In this document: in pieces, positions 15,759 through 24,703 of the stretch
Layout: the number at the start of each line of letters is the position of its first letter
Position numbering within the stretch: position 1 is the first letter of the stretch
Assembly: GCA_027343725.1 (NCBI GenBank)
Contig: DAHWKH010000057.1
Coordinates: 1-34,644, forward strand
Length of the DNA: 34,644 nucleotides
Reading direction: 5' to 3'
Source of the DNA: Acidiferrobacteraceae bacterium
GTDB taxonomy: Bacteria; Pseudomonadota; Gammaproteobacteria; Acidiferrobacterales; Acidiferrobacteraceae
Notes under the pieces: generated by a model
What the model was told of the DNA's origin: nothing
Databases searched by the model: none
What the model saw: the letters and a program-made list of their open reading frames with translations, nothing else
Program-made: the position numbers and the translations under genes

Positions 15759-16298
15759 ATGGACGCGCGCGGCGGCATTTTCCTGATCGGGCCCATGGGG
15801 GTCGGTAAGTCGACGATCGGGCGGCGTCTCGCCGCCGATCTCGGCCGGACGTTCTGCGACTGCGACCAGGAGATCGAGCGGCGCACGGGGGCCAATATCA
15901 CGCTCATCTTCGCAGTCGAGGGCGAGGATGGATTCCGGCGCCGGGAGAGCGCCATGCTCGAGGAGCTGACGGCGCGCCCCGGCATCGTGCTCGCCACCGG
16001 CGGGGGCGCGATCCTCGCCGAGGGCAATCGCCGGCTCCTGAAGGCCCGCGGCGCCGTCGTCTACCTGGAGGCCGACTGCGCAACCCTCTGGGAACGCGTG
16101 CGCAAGGACCGCGGCCGCCCGCTCCTGAAGACCGATGACCCCCGCGCGCGTCTCGAAACGCTGTATCATGAGCGCGAGCCGCTCTATCGCGCGCTCGCCG
16201 ATCTCATCGTCGGCACGCACCGGCGCTCGCCGCAAGCGGCGGCGCGGCTCATTGCCTGCGGACTGAGGACCCTCGATGCTGTCGACCCTGACGCTTGA
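15759..16298 (+). CDS. aroK: Shikimate kinase
   Basis: Phosphorylates shikimate at the 3-hydroxyl, step five of the shikimate pathway. The 179-residue protein starts MDARGGIFLIGPMGVGKST, with the Walker A loop GPMGVGKS at 11-18. CDCDQEIERRTG supplies the Mg/shikimate-binding Asp, ATGGGAI the Walker B-like glycine triplet, and RGRPLL the lid arginine. There is no clear ribosome site. TTGATT (15724-15729) and TACGAT upstream could be a weak promoter but are unconvincing. Its 3' end overlaps aroB by 23 bases. pilQ-aroK-aroB is a conserved order in this class. Confidence 0.95.
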   Translation: MDARGGIFLIGPMGVGKSTIGRRLAADLGRTFCDCDQEIERRTGANITLIFAVEGEDGFRRRESAMLEELTARPGIVLATGGGAILAEGNRRLLKARGAVVYLEADCATLWERVRKDRGRPLLKTDDPRARLETLYHEREPLYRALADLIVGTHRRSPQAAARLIACGLRTLDAVDPDA

Positions 16299-17346
16299 CC
16301 TCCCGGGCGGAGGCTACCCCATTCACATCGGCCCGGGCCTTCTCGAGGAGGGCCGCCTGCTGGCGCAGCCGGTGGTCTCGCTGCGCGCGGCGATCATCAC
16401 CAACACCGTGGTCGCGCCGCTCTATCTCGAGCCCCTGAAGCGCGCCCTGTCCGCCTACGACCCGGTGGTCGTGATCCTCGAAGACGGGGAGGCGCAAAAG
16501 GCGCTCGCGACCATCGACACGATCGTCGGGACCCTGCTTGCCGCCCGGTGCGATCGCGAGACCACGCTCTTCGCCCTCGGCGGCGGCGTCGTCGGCGACA
16601 TCACCGGCTTCACCGCCGCCGTGTATCAGCGCGGCGTGCCCTTCGTGCAGGTCCCGACCACCTTGTTGGCGCAGGTGGACTCCTCGGTCGGCGGCAAGAC
16701 CGGCGTGAATCACGCGCTCGGCAAGAACATGATCGGCAGCTTCTATCAGCCGCGCGCGGTCGTGATCGACACAACGACCCTCGCAAGCCTCCCCGACCGC
16801 GAGCTCTCGGCGGGCCTGGCCGAGGTCATCAAGTACGGCGCGATCGGGGATGCCCTGTTTCTCGCGTGGCTCGAGGATCACATGGAGGCTCTGCGCGCGC
16901 GCGACGAGGACGCCTTGCGGTTCGCGATCGAGACCTCGTGCCGCAGCAAGGCGCGCGTGGTCGCCGCCGACGAGCGGGAGGCCGGCTCCCGGGCGCTTTT
17001 GAACTTCGGCCACACCTTCGGGCACGCCATTGAGGCGGGCGTGGGCTACGGCCGCTGGCTCCATGGCGAGGCCGTGGCGGCGGGCATGGTGATGGCGGCC
17101 CGGCTCTCGCAGAGGCTCGGCCTCATCCCCGAGGCCGACGTGCGGCGCCTCACGCGCCTGATCGCGGCCGCGGGGCTTCCCGTCCGCCCGCCCGAGCTTG
17201 CCACCGAGCGCTTCCTCGCGCTCATGGCCGTCGACAAGAAGGCGCAAGGCGGGCTCTTGCGCCTGGTGTTGCTGCGCGCCCTGGGCGAGGCCTTTCTCAC
17301 GGGCGACGTCCCGCCGGAGGAACTGGCGGCGCTGTTGGCGGCCTGA
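16276..17346 (+). CDS. aroB: 3-dehydroquinate synthase
   Basis: Converts DAHP to 3-dehydroquinate, step two of the shikimate pathway, with NAD and a divalent metal. The 356-residue protein has the usual length. It shows ALGGGVVGDITGF (NAD-binding, 100-112), VPTTLLAQVDSSVGGKTGVN (substrate loop), AEVIKYG with metal ligand Glu183, and NFGHTFGHAIE with the His ligands. The ATG at 16276 lies inside aroK, giving a 23-base overlap. In Pseudomonas a SPOR/DamX-type gene follows aroB; here gltB comes after only 52 bases. Confidence 0.96.
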   Translation: MLSTLTLDLPGGGYPIHIGPGLLEEGRLLAQPVVSLRAAIITNTVVAPLYLEPLKRALSAYDPVVVILEDGEAQKALATIDTIVGTLLAARCDRETTLFALGGGVVGDITGFTAAVYQRGVPFVQVPTTLLAQVDSSVGGKTGVNHALGKNMIGSFYQPRAVVIDTTTLASLPDRELSAGLAEVIKYGAIGDALFLAWLEDHMEALRARDEDALRFAIETSCRSKARVVAADEREAGSRALLNFGHTFGHAIEAGVGYGRWLHGEAVAAGMVMAARLSQRLGLIPEADVRRLTRLIAAAGLPVRPPELATERFLALMAVDKKAQGGLLRLVLLRALGEAFLTGDVPPEELAALLAA

Positions 17347-17367
17347 TTAAAGAGGAGTGACTCTTCG

Positions 17368-17396
17368 TTGAATCCCTGGTATCGAGGCAGTATACT
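17368..17396 (+). promoter_or_regulatory. Sigma70-type promoter abutting the gltB start
   Basis: TTGAAT (17368-17373), a 17-base spacer and TATACT (17391-17396) give a near-consensus promoter. Its -10 ends two bases before the ATG at 17399, so the predicted transcript starts near 17403, downstream of that codon. Either gltB begins further in or the promoter is fortuitous and gltB is read from upstream. Confidence 0.6.
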
Positions 17397-17398
17397 CG

Positions 17399-20300
17399 AT
17401 GCCCTTTTTGCGACAGTTTTCAGCCAACCCTGACGTGACATCATCACCACAGCCGACGGGCCTGTACCGTCCCCAGTTCGAGAAGGATGCCTGCGGATTC
17501 GGGCTGATCGCGCACCTCGACGGTCAGCCGAGCGCGCAGCTCGTGCAGACCGCGATCGGCTCGCTCTCGCGCCTGACGCACCGCGGCGCGATCGCCGCTG
17601 ACGGCAAGAGCGGCGACGGCAGCGGGCTTCTGCTTGCGACCCCCGATGCGTTTTTGCGGCGCGTCGCGCACGAGGCCGGCATGGCGCTCCCGGCGCGCTA
17701 TGCCACCGGCATGCTGTTCCTCTCGCAAGACGCCGCGCGCGCCGAGACGGCCCGGGCCGTGCTCGCGGAGGAGTGCGCGCGCGCAGGCTTCACGGTGCTC
17801 GGTTTTCGCCCGGTGCCCGTCGATGTCGCGGCGCTCGGCCAGGAGGCCCAGGAGACCCGGCCGCGCATCGAACAGCTGTTTCTGGCAAACCCCGAGACCG
17901 ACCTCGAGCTTGCCGATGCGAAGCTCTATCTCGTCCATCGCCGTTGCGAACAACGCCTGGAGCCCGAGGACCCTGACTTCTACGTGGCGAGCCTCTCGAC
18001 CCGGCTCCTGTCCTACAAGGGCCTGGTGATGCCGGCCTATCTGCCGGTGTTCTATCCGGACCTGAAGGCCGCGGACTTCGCGTCCGGCATCTGCCTCTTC
18101 CATCAGCGCTTTTCGACCAACACCTGGCCGGAATGGCGCCTCGCGCAGCCCTTCCGGCACCTCGCGCACAACGGTGAGATCAACACCATCCAGGGCAACC
18201 GCTCCTGGTCGCTCGCGCGCGCCCACACGCTCACCTCGACGCGCATCCCGCTTCGTGACGCCTATCCCCTGGTCTCGCAGTCCGGTTCCGACTCGATGAG
18301 CCTCGACAATATGCTCGAGGCGCTCTTGGCGGGCGGGGCCGAGTACTTCCGCGCCATGCGGCTCCTGATTCCGCCCGCCTGGCAGAACGTGCCGACGATG
18401 GACGCCGATCTGCGCGCGTTCTACGAGTTTCATGCCATGCACATGGAGCCGTGGGACGGCCCGGCCGGCATCGTCTTCACCAACGGTCGTTACGCCTCCT
18501 GCGTCATGGATCGCAACGGCTTGCGGCCCGCGCGCTGGCTCGTGACCCGCGATCGCCACATGACCATCGCCTCCGAGATCGGCGTGCACGATTACGCCAG
18601 CGAGGAGATCGTCGCCAAGGGCCGGCTGCGCCCCGGCGAGCTGTTGTCGGTCGATACCGCCACCGGCCAAATCCTTCTGCCGCGGGATATCGACGCGCGC
18701 CTTGCGCATCGCCAGCCCTATCGCCGCTGGCTCGCCGAGCACACCCGCCATCTCGCGGGCGAGCCCGAGGACCGCGAGCGCGCGCGCCTCGGCCCCACGG
18801 AGCCTTCGCTTGCCGTGCACCAGAAGCTCTTCCAGGTCACCTTCGAGGAACGCGACCAGGTGATCCGGGTGCTGGCGGAGGACGGGCAGGAGGCGACGGG
18901 CTCGATGGGCGATGACACCCCGATGGCGGTGATGTCGCGCGTCACGCGCCCGCTGTACGATTACTTTCGCCAGCAGTTCGCGCAGGTCACGAACCCCCCG
19001 ATCGATCCTTTGCGCGAGGCGATCGTCATGTCGCTCAACACGAGCTTCGGGCCCGAGCGCAACCTGTTCGAGGAGACCCCGGACCATGCGCGCCGACTCG
19101 AGGTGCACTCGCCGGTTTTGAGCCGCTGCAAATTCGCGCGCTTGCGCGAGGACCGTGAATATCCCCTCGCACGCCTGAGTCTGCAGTACGACCCCAAGGC
19201 CTGTTCTCTGCAAGCGGCGATCGAGAAGCTCGCCGCGGATGCGGTCGCATCCGTGCGCGCGGGGGCCGTGATCGTGCTCTTGAGTGACCGGGATATCGAC
19301 GCGAGTCGCCGCCCGATCCATGCCCTGTTCGCGGTCGGGGCGGTCCATCACGCGCTCGTGCGTTCGGGCCTGCGCTGCCAGGCGAACATCGTGATCGAGA
19401 CCGGCACGGCTCGCGATCCCCACCATTTCGCCTGCCTCATCGGCTACGGGGCGACCGCGGTATTCCCCTATCTCGCCTATGAGGTCGTGGCCGATCTCGT
19501 GCGCACGCACGAGATCAACGGGCCGGACGAGGACCAGGCGGTGCGCAATTACCGCAAGGGGATCAACAAGGGCCTCTTGAAGATCCTGTCCAAGATGGGG
19601 ATCTCGACGGTCGCGAGTTATCGCGGGGCGCAGCTGTTCGAGGCCATCGGCCTCGCCGATGAGATCGTGGATCTGTGCTTTCGCGGGACCGTGAGCCGCC
19701 TAGGGGGCAGCACCTTCGCGCATTTCGCAGACGACGGCGAGCGCCTCGCGCGCGAGGCCTTCAATGCGCGCAAGGCGATCCGCCAGGGCGGCTTCCTCAA
19801 GTACATCCACGGCGGCGAATACCACGCCTACAACCCGGATGTCGTGCAGACCTTGCAGGACGCCGTGCGTTCCGGGGACTACGAGCTTTACAAGGGTTAC
19901 GCGCGGCTCGTGAACGACAGACCCTCCGCCATGATCCGCGATCTGATCGGCCTGCGCGAGGACTGCACGCGCCTTGCGCTCTCGGACGTCGAGCCGGCGA
20001 ATGCCCTCTATAAGCGCTTCGACTCGGCGGGCATGAGCCTCGGGGCCCTATCGCCGGAGGCGCACGAGGCCCTGGCGGTGGCCATGAACACCCTGGGCGG
20101 GCGTTCCAATTCCGGCGAGGGGGGCGAGGATCCAGCGCGCTACGGGACCCTCAAGACCTCGAAGATCAAGCAGGTGGCCTCGGGGCGCTTCGGCGTCACG
20201 CCGCACTACCTGGTGCACGCGGACATGCTGCAGATCAAGATCGCGCAGGGCGCGAAGCCCGGCGAGGGGGGGCAACTCCCGGGCCACAAGGTCAACGAGA

Positions 20301-21883
20301 TGATCGCCCGGCTGCGCTGCTCGAAGCCCGGCATCGCGCTGATTTCCCCGCCGCCGCACCACGATATCTATTCGATCGAGGACTTAGCGCAGCTCATCTT
20401 CGACCTGAAGCAGGTCAACCCCACCGCGCGGGTGTCGGTGAAGCTCGTCTCGGGTCCCGGCGTCGGCACGATCGCGGCCGGGGTCGCGAAGGCCTACGCC
20501 GACCATATCACGATCTCCGGTTACGACGGCGGGACCGGCGCGAGCCCTCTGACCTCGGTCAAGTACGCGGGCACGCCCTGGGAACTCGGTCTGAGCGAGA
20601 CCCATCAGACCCTGCGCGCGAACGGCCTGCGCGACAAGGTCATCCTGCAGACCGACGGCGGTCTGAAGACCGGGCTCGACGTCATCAAGGCCGCGATCCT
20701 CGGGGCCGAGAGCTTCGGTTTCGGGACCGGCCCGATGGTGGCCCTCGGATGCAAGTATTTGCGGATCTGTCACTTGAACAATTGCGCAACGGGCATCGCG
20801 ACCCAGGACGGACGCCTGCGCCAGGCGCACTTCCACGGGCTCCCGGAGATGGTCATGAACTATTTCCGCTTCATCGCCGAAGAGGTGCGGGAATGGCTTG
20901 CCGTTCTCGGGGCGAGGAGTCTCGATGACATCATCGGGCGCACCGACCTTTTGGTGCTCCGCCCCGGGCTCACCGAGCGGCAACGGGCCTTGCGGCTCGC
21001 CGACATCGTGTCGGACGCGGGTGTCGATGCCAAGCGCCCGCAGCGCTGTCTGACGGAGCGCAACCCGCCGTTCGACAAGGGCGAGCTCGCCGAGCGCATC
21101 CAGAAGGACGCGTTTCACGCGCTTGCCACGCGCGACCCGGTGGTCTTGCCCTACGAGATCCGCAACGTCCATCGCGCGATCGGGGCGCGGTTGTCCGGCG
21201 AGATCGCGCGCCGCTACGGGGCGCACGGGCTGCCGCCCGGGACCATCACCTTGCGCCTGACCGGTTCCGCCGGCCAGAGCCTGGGTGCGTTCAATGCGCC
21301 GGGGCTGGATATCGAACTCGAGGGCGACGCCAACGACTATGTCGGCAAAGGAATGGCCGGGGGCCAGATCGTCCTGTACCCGCCGCGCGACGCGGTCTTT
21401 GCCAGTCATGAGGCGGCGATTATCGGGAACACCTGCCTGTACGGGGCGACCGGGGGCCGCCTCTTCGCCGCGGGCATCGCCGGCGAGCGCTTCGCGGTCC
21501 GCAACGGCGGCGCGGTCGCGATCGTCGAGGGTGTCGGGGATCATGGTTGCGAGTACATGACCGGCGGCTGTGTCATCGTGCTCGGCGAGACCGGATGGAA
21601 TTTCGGGGCGGCGATGACCGGCGGCTTTGCCTTCGTCTACGACGAGCACGGGACCTTCGCCGATCGCTACAATCACGATCTCGTGGATATCCATCGCGTC
21701 GTGGCCGAACCCATGGAGGCGTATCAGACCTTCGCGCGCGCGCGCATCAGCGAGTATCTCGAGCTGACCCAGAGCGCGCGCGCGCGGGCACTCCTCCAGG
21801 ATTGGCCGGAGGTCGCCGCGCGCTTGTGGCTCGTGAAGCCCAAGGCCGTGCGCCTCGACGCCCTGCTCGTGGAGAGCCAGTGA
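17399..21883 (+). CDS. gltB: Glutamate synthase (NADPH) large subunit
   Basis: Makes glutamate from glutamine and 2-oxoglutarate. The 1494-residue protein has the family length. The N-terminal glutaminase nucleophile is Cys32 in EKDACGFGLIAHL after a removable propeptide. The synthase barrel contains GAKPGEGGQLPGHKV (FMN/2-oxoglutarate region) and the 3Fe-4S ligands Cys1118, Cys1124 and Cys1129 in CKYLRICHLNNC, with the same spacing as in E. coli. The C-terminal GXGXG-type beta helix holds repeated Gly motifs (GKGMAGGQIVLY). The start is uncertain: the ATG at 17399 lies upstream of the start point predicted from the promoter, and a GTG at 17435 would shorten the propeptide to 19 residues. The gltD ATG overlaps the stop (TGATG). 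Confidence 0.96.
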   Translation: MPFLRQFSANPDVTSSPQPTGLYRPQFEKDACGFGLIAHLDGQPSAQLVQTAIGSLSRLTHRGAIAADGKSGDGSGLLLATPDAFLRRVAHEAGMALPARYATGMLFLSQDAARAETARAVLAEECARAGFTVLGFRPVPVDVAALGQEAQETRPRIEQLFLANPETDLELADAKLYLVHRRCEQRLEPEDPDFYVASLSTRLLSYKGLVMPAYLPVFYPDLKAADFASGICLFHQRFSTNTWPEWRLAQPFRHLAHNGEINTIQGNRSWSLARAHTLTSTRIPLRDAYPLVSQSGSDSMSLDNMLEALLAGGAEYFRAMRLLIPPAWQNVPTMDADLRAFYEFHAMHMEPWDGPAGIVFTNGRYASCVMDRNGLRPARWLVTRDRHMTIASEIGVHDYASEEIVAKGRLRPGELLSVDTATGQILLPRDIDARLAHRQPYRRWLAEHTRHLAGEPEDRERARLGPTEPSLAVHQKLFQVTFEERDQVIRVLAEDGQEATGSMGDDTPMAVMSRVTRPLYDYFRQQFAQVTNPPIDPLREAIVMSLNTSFGPERNLFEETPDHARRLEVHSPVLSRCKFARLREDREYPLARLSLQYDPKACSLQAAIEKLAADAVASVRAGAVIVLLSDRDIDASRRPIHALFAVGAVHHALVRSGLRCQANIVIETGTARDPHHFACLIGYGATAVFPYLAYEVVADLVRTHEINGPDEDQAVRNYRKGINKGLLKILSKMGISTVASYRGAQLFEAIGLADEIVDLCFRGTVSRLGGSTFAHFADDGERLAREAFNARKAIRQGGFLKYIHGGEYHAYNPDVVQTLQDAVRSGDYELYKGYARLVNDRPSAMIRDLIGLREDCTRLALSDVEPANALYKRFDSAGMSLGALSPEAHEALAVAMNTLGGRSNSGEGGEDPARYGTLKTSKIKQVASGRFGVTPHYLVHADMLQIKIAQGAKPGEGGQLPGHKVNEMIARLRCSKPGIALISPPPHHDIYSIEDLAQLIFDLKQVNPTARVSVKLVSGPGVGTIAAGVAKAYADHITISGYDGGTGASPLTSVKYAGTPWELGLSETHQTLRANGLRDKVILQTDGGLKTGLDVIKAAILGAESFGFGTGPMVALGCKYLRICHLNNCATGIATQDGRLRQAHFHGLPEMVMNYFRFIAEEVREWLAVLGARSLDDIIGRTDLLVLRPGLTERQRALRLADIVSDAGVDAKRPQRCLTERNPPFDKGELAERIQKDAFHALATRDPVVLPYEIRNVHRAIGARLSGEIARRYGAHGLPPGTITLRLTGSAGQSLGAFNAPGLDIELEGDANDYVGKGMAGGQIVLYPPRDAVFASHEAAIIGNTCLYGATGGRLFAAGIAGERFAVRNGGAVAIVEGVGDHGCEYMTGGCVIVLGETGWNFGAAMTGGFAFVYDEHGTFADRYNHDLVDIHRVVAEPMEAYQTFARARISEYLELTQSARARALLQDWPEVAARLWLVKPKAVRLDALLVESQ

Positions 21884-23289
21884 TGGCGGATCTTTTTCAG
21901 TTTCTCGAGCAGCCGCGCAAGGATCCCGAGAAGACCGACGTGGTCGTGCGCCTGCACGATTACCGCGAGATCTACGGGCGCTTCGATGCCGCGCAGGCGG
22001 CCGAGCAGGCCGGGCGCTGCCTCGGTTGCGGCAATCCGTACTGCGAATGGCGCTGCCCGGTCCACAATTACATCCCCAACTGGCTCAAGTTGATTTCCGA
22101 GGGCAATCTCATCGAGGCGGTCGAGTTGCTGCACCGCACCAACAGCTTGCCCGAGGTGTGCGGCCGCGTGTGCCCCCAGGACCGCTTGTGCGAGGGGGCC
22201 TGCACCCTCAACAGCGGTTATGGCGCGGTGACCATCGGCTCGGTCGAACGCTATATCTTCACCGAGGCCTATGCCCAGGGGTGGCGGCCCGACCTGAGCG
22301 GGGTCGTGGCGACCGGACGCCGGGTCGCGATCGTCGGCGCGGGGCCTGCGGGGCTTGCCTGCGCCGATGTGCTGGCGCGCAACGGGGTGCAGGCGGTGGT
22401 CTATGACCAGTACCCCGAGATCGGGGGCCTTTTGACCTTCGGCATTCCCGCCTTCAAGCTCGAGAAGGAGGTGCTGCGCATCCGCCGCAAGGTGTTCGAG
22501 GGCATGGGTATCCGCTTCGTCCTGAATACGCGCATCGGCACCGACGTGCCGTTTGCCGACCTCTTGCGGGATTACGACGCGGTGTTCGTCGGCACGGGCG
22601 CCTATACGCCGCTCACCGGCGGCTTTCCAGGCGAGGACCTGCCCGGTGTGCACAAGGCGCTTCCGTATTTGACCGCCGTGGGCCGCCGGCAATTGGATTA
22701 TCCGGATGGGGAGGAGCCCTACACCGACATGAAGGGCCGGCGGGTCGTGGTGTTGGGCGGCGGGGACACGGGCATGGATTGCAATCGCACGGCCTTGCGC
22801 CAAGGGGCGGCGTCGGTCACCTGCGTGTATCGGCGCGACGAGGCCAATATGCCGGGCTCGCGTCGGGAGGTCGCCAACGCCAAGGAGGAGGGGGTGACGT
22901 TTGTGTGGAACCGTGCCCCGGTCGCGATCGTCGGGGACGGGCGTGTTGAGGGCGTGCGGGTGATCGCGACCGCGCTCGGACCGCCGGATGCGCGCGGGCG
23001 CAGGCGCCCGGAACCCGTGCCCGGGAGCGAGGAGGTCATTCCCGCCGATGAGGTCATTCTCGCGTTCGGGTTCCGGCCAAGCCCCCCCGAGTGGCTCGCC
23101 GAGGCCGGCGTCGAGACCGAGACGAGCGGTCTCATCAAGGCCTCGGAGAACGCCCCCTATCGGTTTCAGACGAGCCGTGCCCCGGTCTTTGCCGGCGGCG
23201 ATGCCGTGCGCGGCTCGGACCTGGTGGTGACGGCGATCTACGAGGGGCGGCAGGCGGCCGAAGGAATTCTGGACTACCTGGACGCATGA
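21883..23289 (+). CDS. gltD: Glutamate synthase small subunit
   Basis: Passes electrons from NADPH through FAD and iron-sulfur clusters to GltB. The 468-residue protein is close to the E. coli length. Two cysteine groups bind 4Fe-4S clusters: Cys46, 49, 54 and 58 (CLGCGNPYCEWRC), and Cys93, 97, 103 and 107 (CGRVCPQDRLCEGAC). The FAD loop is VAIVGAGPAGLACAD (148-162), and the NADPH loop is VVVLGGGDTGMDC (288-300). The ATG at 21883 shares one base with the gltB stop. The frame is open further upstream, but that part overlaps gltB and has no family match. It overlaps hemE by 4 bases. Confidence 0.96.
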   Translation: MADLFQFLEQPRKDPEKTDVVVRLHDYREIYGRFDAAQAAEQAGRCLGCGNPYCEWRCPVHNYIPNWLKLISEGNLIEAVELLHRTNSLPEVCGRVCPQDRLCEGACTLNSGYGAVTIGSVERYIFTEAYAQGWRPDLSGVVATGRRVAIVGAGPAGLACADVLARNGVQAVVYDQYPEIGGLLTFGIPAFKLEKEVLRIRRKVFEGMGIRFVLNTRIGTDVPFADLLRDYDAVFVGTGAYTPLTGGFPGEDLPGVHKALPYLTAVGRRQLDYPDGEEPYTDMKGRRVVVLGGGDTGMDCNRTALRQGAASVTCVYRRDEANMPGSRREVANAKEEGVTFVWNRAPVAIVGDGRVEGVRVIATALGPPDARGRRRPEPVPGSEEVIPADEVILAFGFRPSPPEWLAEAGVETETSGLIKASENAPYRFQTSRAPVFAGGDAVRGSDLVVTAIYEGRQAAEGILDYLDA

Positions 23290-24353
23290 CGGCCCGGGAT
23301 CCAGGCCGTAGCGACCGCCTCCTGCGCGCCCTCATGCGCGAGCCGGTCGACATGACGCCGGTGTGGCTCATGCGCCAAGCCGGCCGCTACCTGCCGGAGT
23401 ACCGGGCGTTGCGCGCCCAGGCCGGGTCCTTCATGGCCCTGTGCCAGACGCCGGAACTGGCCTGCGAGGCGACGCTCCAGCCGGTGCGCCGCTTCCCCCT
23501 GGATGCCGCCATCCTGTTCTCCGACATCCTCACGATCCCGGACGCCATGGGGCTTGGGCTGTCGTTCAGCGAGGGCGAGGGGCCGCGCTTTGCGCGCCCG
23601 ATCCGGGACGCGCACGACGTCGCGGCCCTGAAGGTGCCCGATCCCGGCGCGCAGTTGCGTTACGTGCCGGAGACCGTGAGACAAGCGCGGCACGCGCTCG
23701 ACGGCGCCTGTCCCTTGATCGGGTTTTCCGGTTCGCCCTGGACGCTCGCCACCTATATGGTGGAGGGTCAGGGCAGCAGCACGTTCCGGCGCATCAAAGG
23801 GCTGCTGTTCGACGACCCGAAGACGCTCGCGCGCCTTCTCGACGTTCTCGTTGCCGCCGTCGGCGCCTATCTCAACGCCCAGGTCGAGGCCGGCGCCCAG
23901 GCCTTGATGCTCTTCGACACCTGGGGCGGGAGCCTGGCACCCGCGCACTTCCTGCGCTATTCGCGCGATCCCATGGCCGAGGTCGTGGCGCGCTTGCTAC
24001 GCCACCGCGAGGGGCGGGCGGTGCCGGTGGTGATCTTCACCAAAGGCGGGGGCGGCTCGCTCGAGGCCCTGGCCGATACCGGCTGCGACGCCCTGGGCCT
24101 CGATTGGATGACCTCGCTCGCCGCCGCCCGCGCCCGGGTCGGGGATCGCGTCGCCCTGCAAGGCAACCTCGATCCGCTTGCGCTCTACGCGCCGCCCGAG
24201 CGGCTGCGGGCCGAGGTGGCGGCGGTCCTGGCGGATTTCGGGGCGGGCCCGGGGCATGTGTTCAATCTCGGCCACGGGGTGTTGCCGGATGTCGATCCCG
24301 AGCAGGTCGCCTTGTGCGTCGAGGCGGTGCATGCCCAGGGTCGCGCCCGTTAA
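23286..24353 (+). CDS. hemE: Uroporphyrinogen III decarboxylase
   Basis: Decarboxylates the four acetates of uroporphyrinogen III to give coproporphyrinogen III in heme synthesis. The 355-residue product shows PVWLMRQAGRYLPEYR (Arg30 region, first signature), FSDILTIPDAMG (catalytic Asp80), GFSGSPWTLATYMVEGQGS (second signature) and the C-terminal LGHGVLPDV. The ATG overlaps the gltD stop as ATGA. The gltBD-hemE order is known from Pseudomonas. No convincing terminator follows; GCCCA/TGGGC at 24365-24379 is weak and lacks a T-run. Confidence 0.96.
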   Translation: MTARDPGRSDRLLRALMREPVDMTPVWLMRQAGRYLPEYRALRAQAGSFMALCQTPELACEATLQPVRRFPLDAAILFSDILTIPDAMGLGLSFSEGEGPRFARPIRDAHDVAALKVPDPGAQLRYVPETVRQARHALDGACPLIGFSGSPWTLATYMVEGQGSSTFRRIKGLLFDDPKTLARLLDVLVAAVGAYLNAQVEAGAQALMLFDTWGGSLAPAHFLRYSRDPMAEVVARLLRHREGRAVPVVIFTKGGGGSLEALADTGCDALGLDWMTSLAAARARVGDRVALQGNLDPLALYAPPERLRAEVAAVLADFGAGPGHVFNLGHGVLPDVDPEQVALCVEAVHAQGRAR

Positions 24354-24703
24354 GGGGGCAAATCGCCCATTTTGTGGGCATGTATTTCAGATTTTCCTGA
24401 TCGACGCGCGCACTTATTCACATCGGACGCGCTTGTCAAGACCCCCGGCGTCATTGCCGCAAGCGGCCCGCCGCCGGGACCAGTCCGGTATGTAAAGCCC
24501 TGAAAACTTGTGCATTTCTGAAACAGCCTCTTTTTTCATCAGTTTAATCCGAGGCCAGAGATCAGGCCAAAGCCGGAGATCTTCCCGGCGGTTTTCAACA
24601 CAGTTATCAACAGAGTTTGTGGGTAACGCGGAATTGCTTTCCGAACCAGTCGGTTAGCGCGAGAATGGCAGAAGGGATCCGGGCTTTGGGGGGCGTTCAG
24701 GGC
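24354..24703 (+). other. hemE-priA intergenic region with DnaA-box-like sequences
   Basis: About 350 bases without a supportable gene, AT-richer than its flanks in 24480-24660. It holds TTATTCACA (24414-24422), which fits the DnaA box TTATNCACA exactly, and a tight cluster of near matches: TTTTCAACA (24592-24600), TTATCAACA (24604-24612) and TTACCCACA on the minus strand (24618-24626). Two 10-bp direct repeats, TCAACACAGT and TCAACAGAGT, have a 12-base period (24595-24604, 24607-24616). A nested GC hairpin (CCCGGCG at 24444-24450 with CGCCGGG at 24472-24478) lies upstream. Function unproven; it may regulate priA or bind DnaA. Confidence 0.5.

Noticed and set aside
13538..16027. 829-codon open frame opposite pilQ and aroK
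   Set aside because: Spans two well-supported genes in antisense and shows no recognisable domain.
21547..21882. N-terminal extension of gltD
   Set aside because: Lies within the gltB coding end; the family N-terminus begins at 21883.
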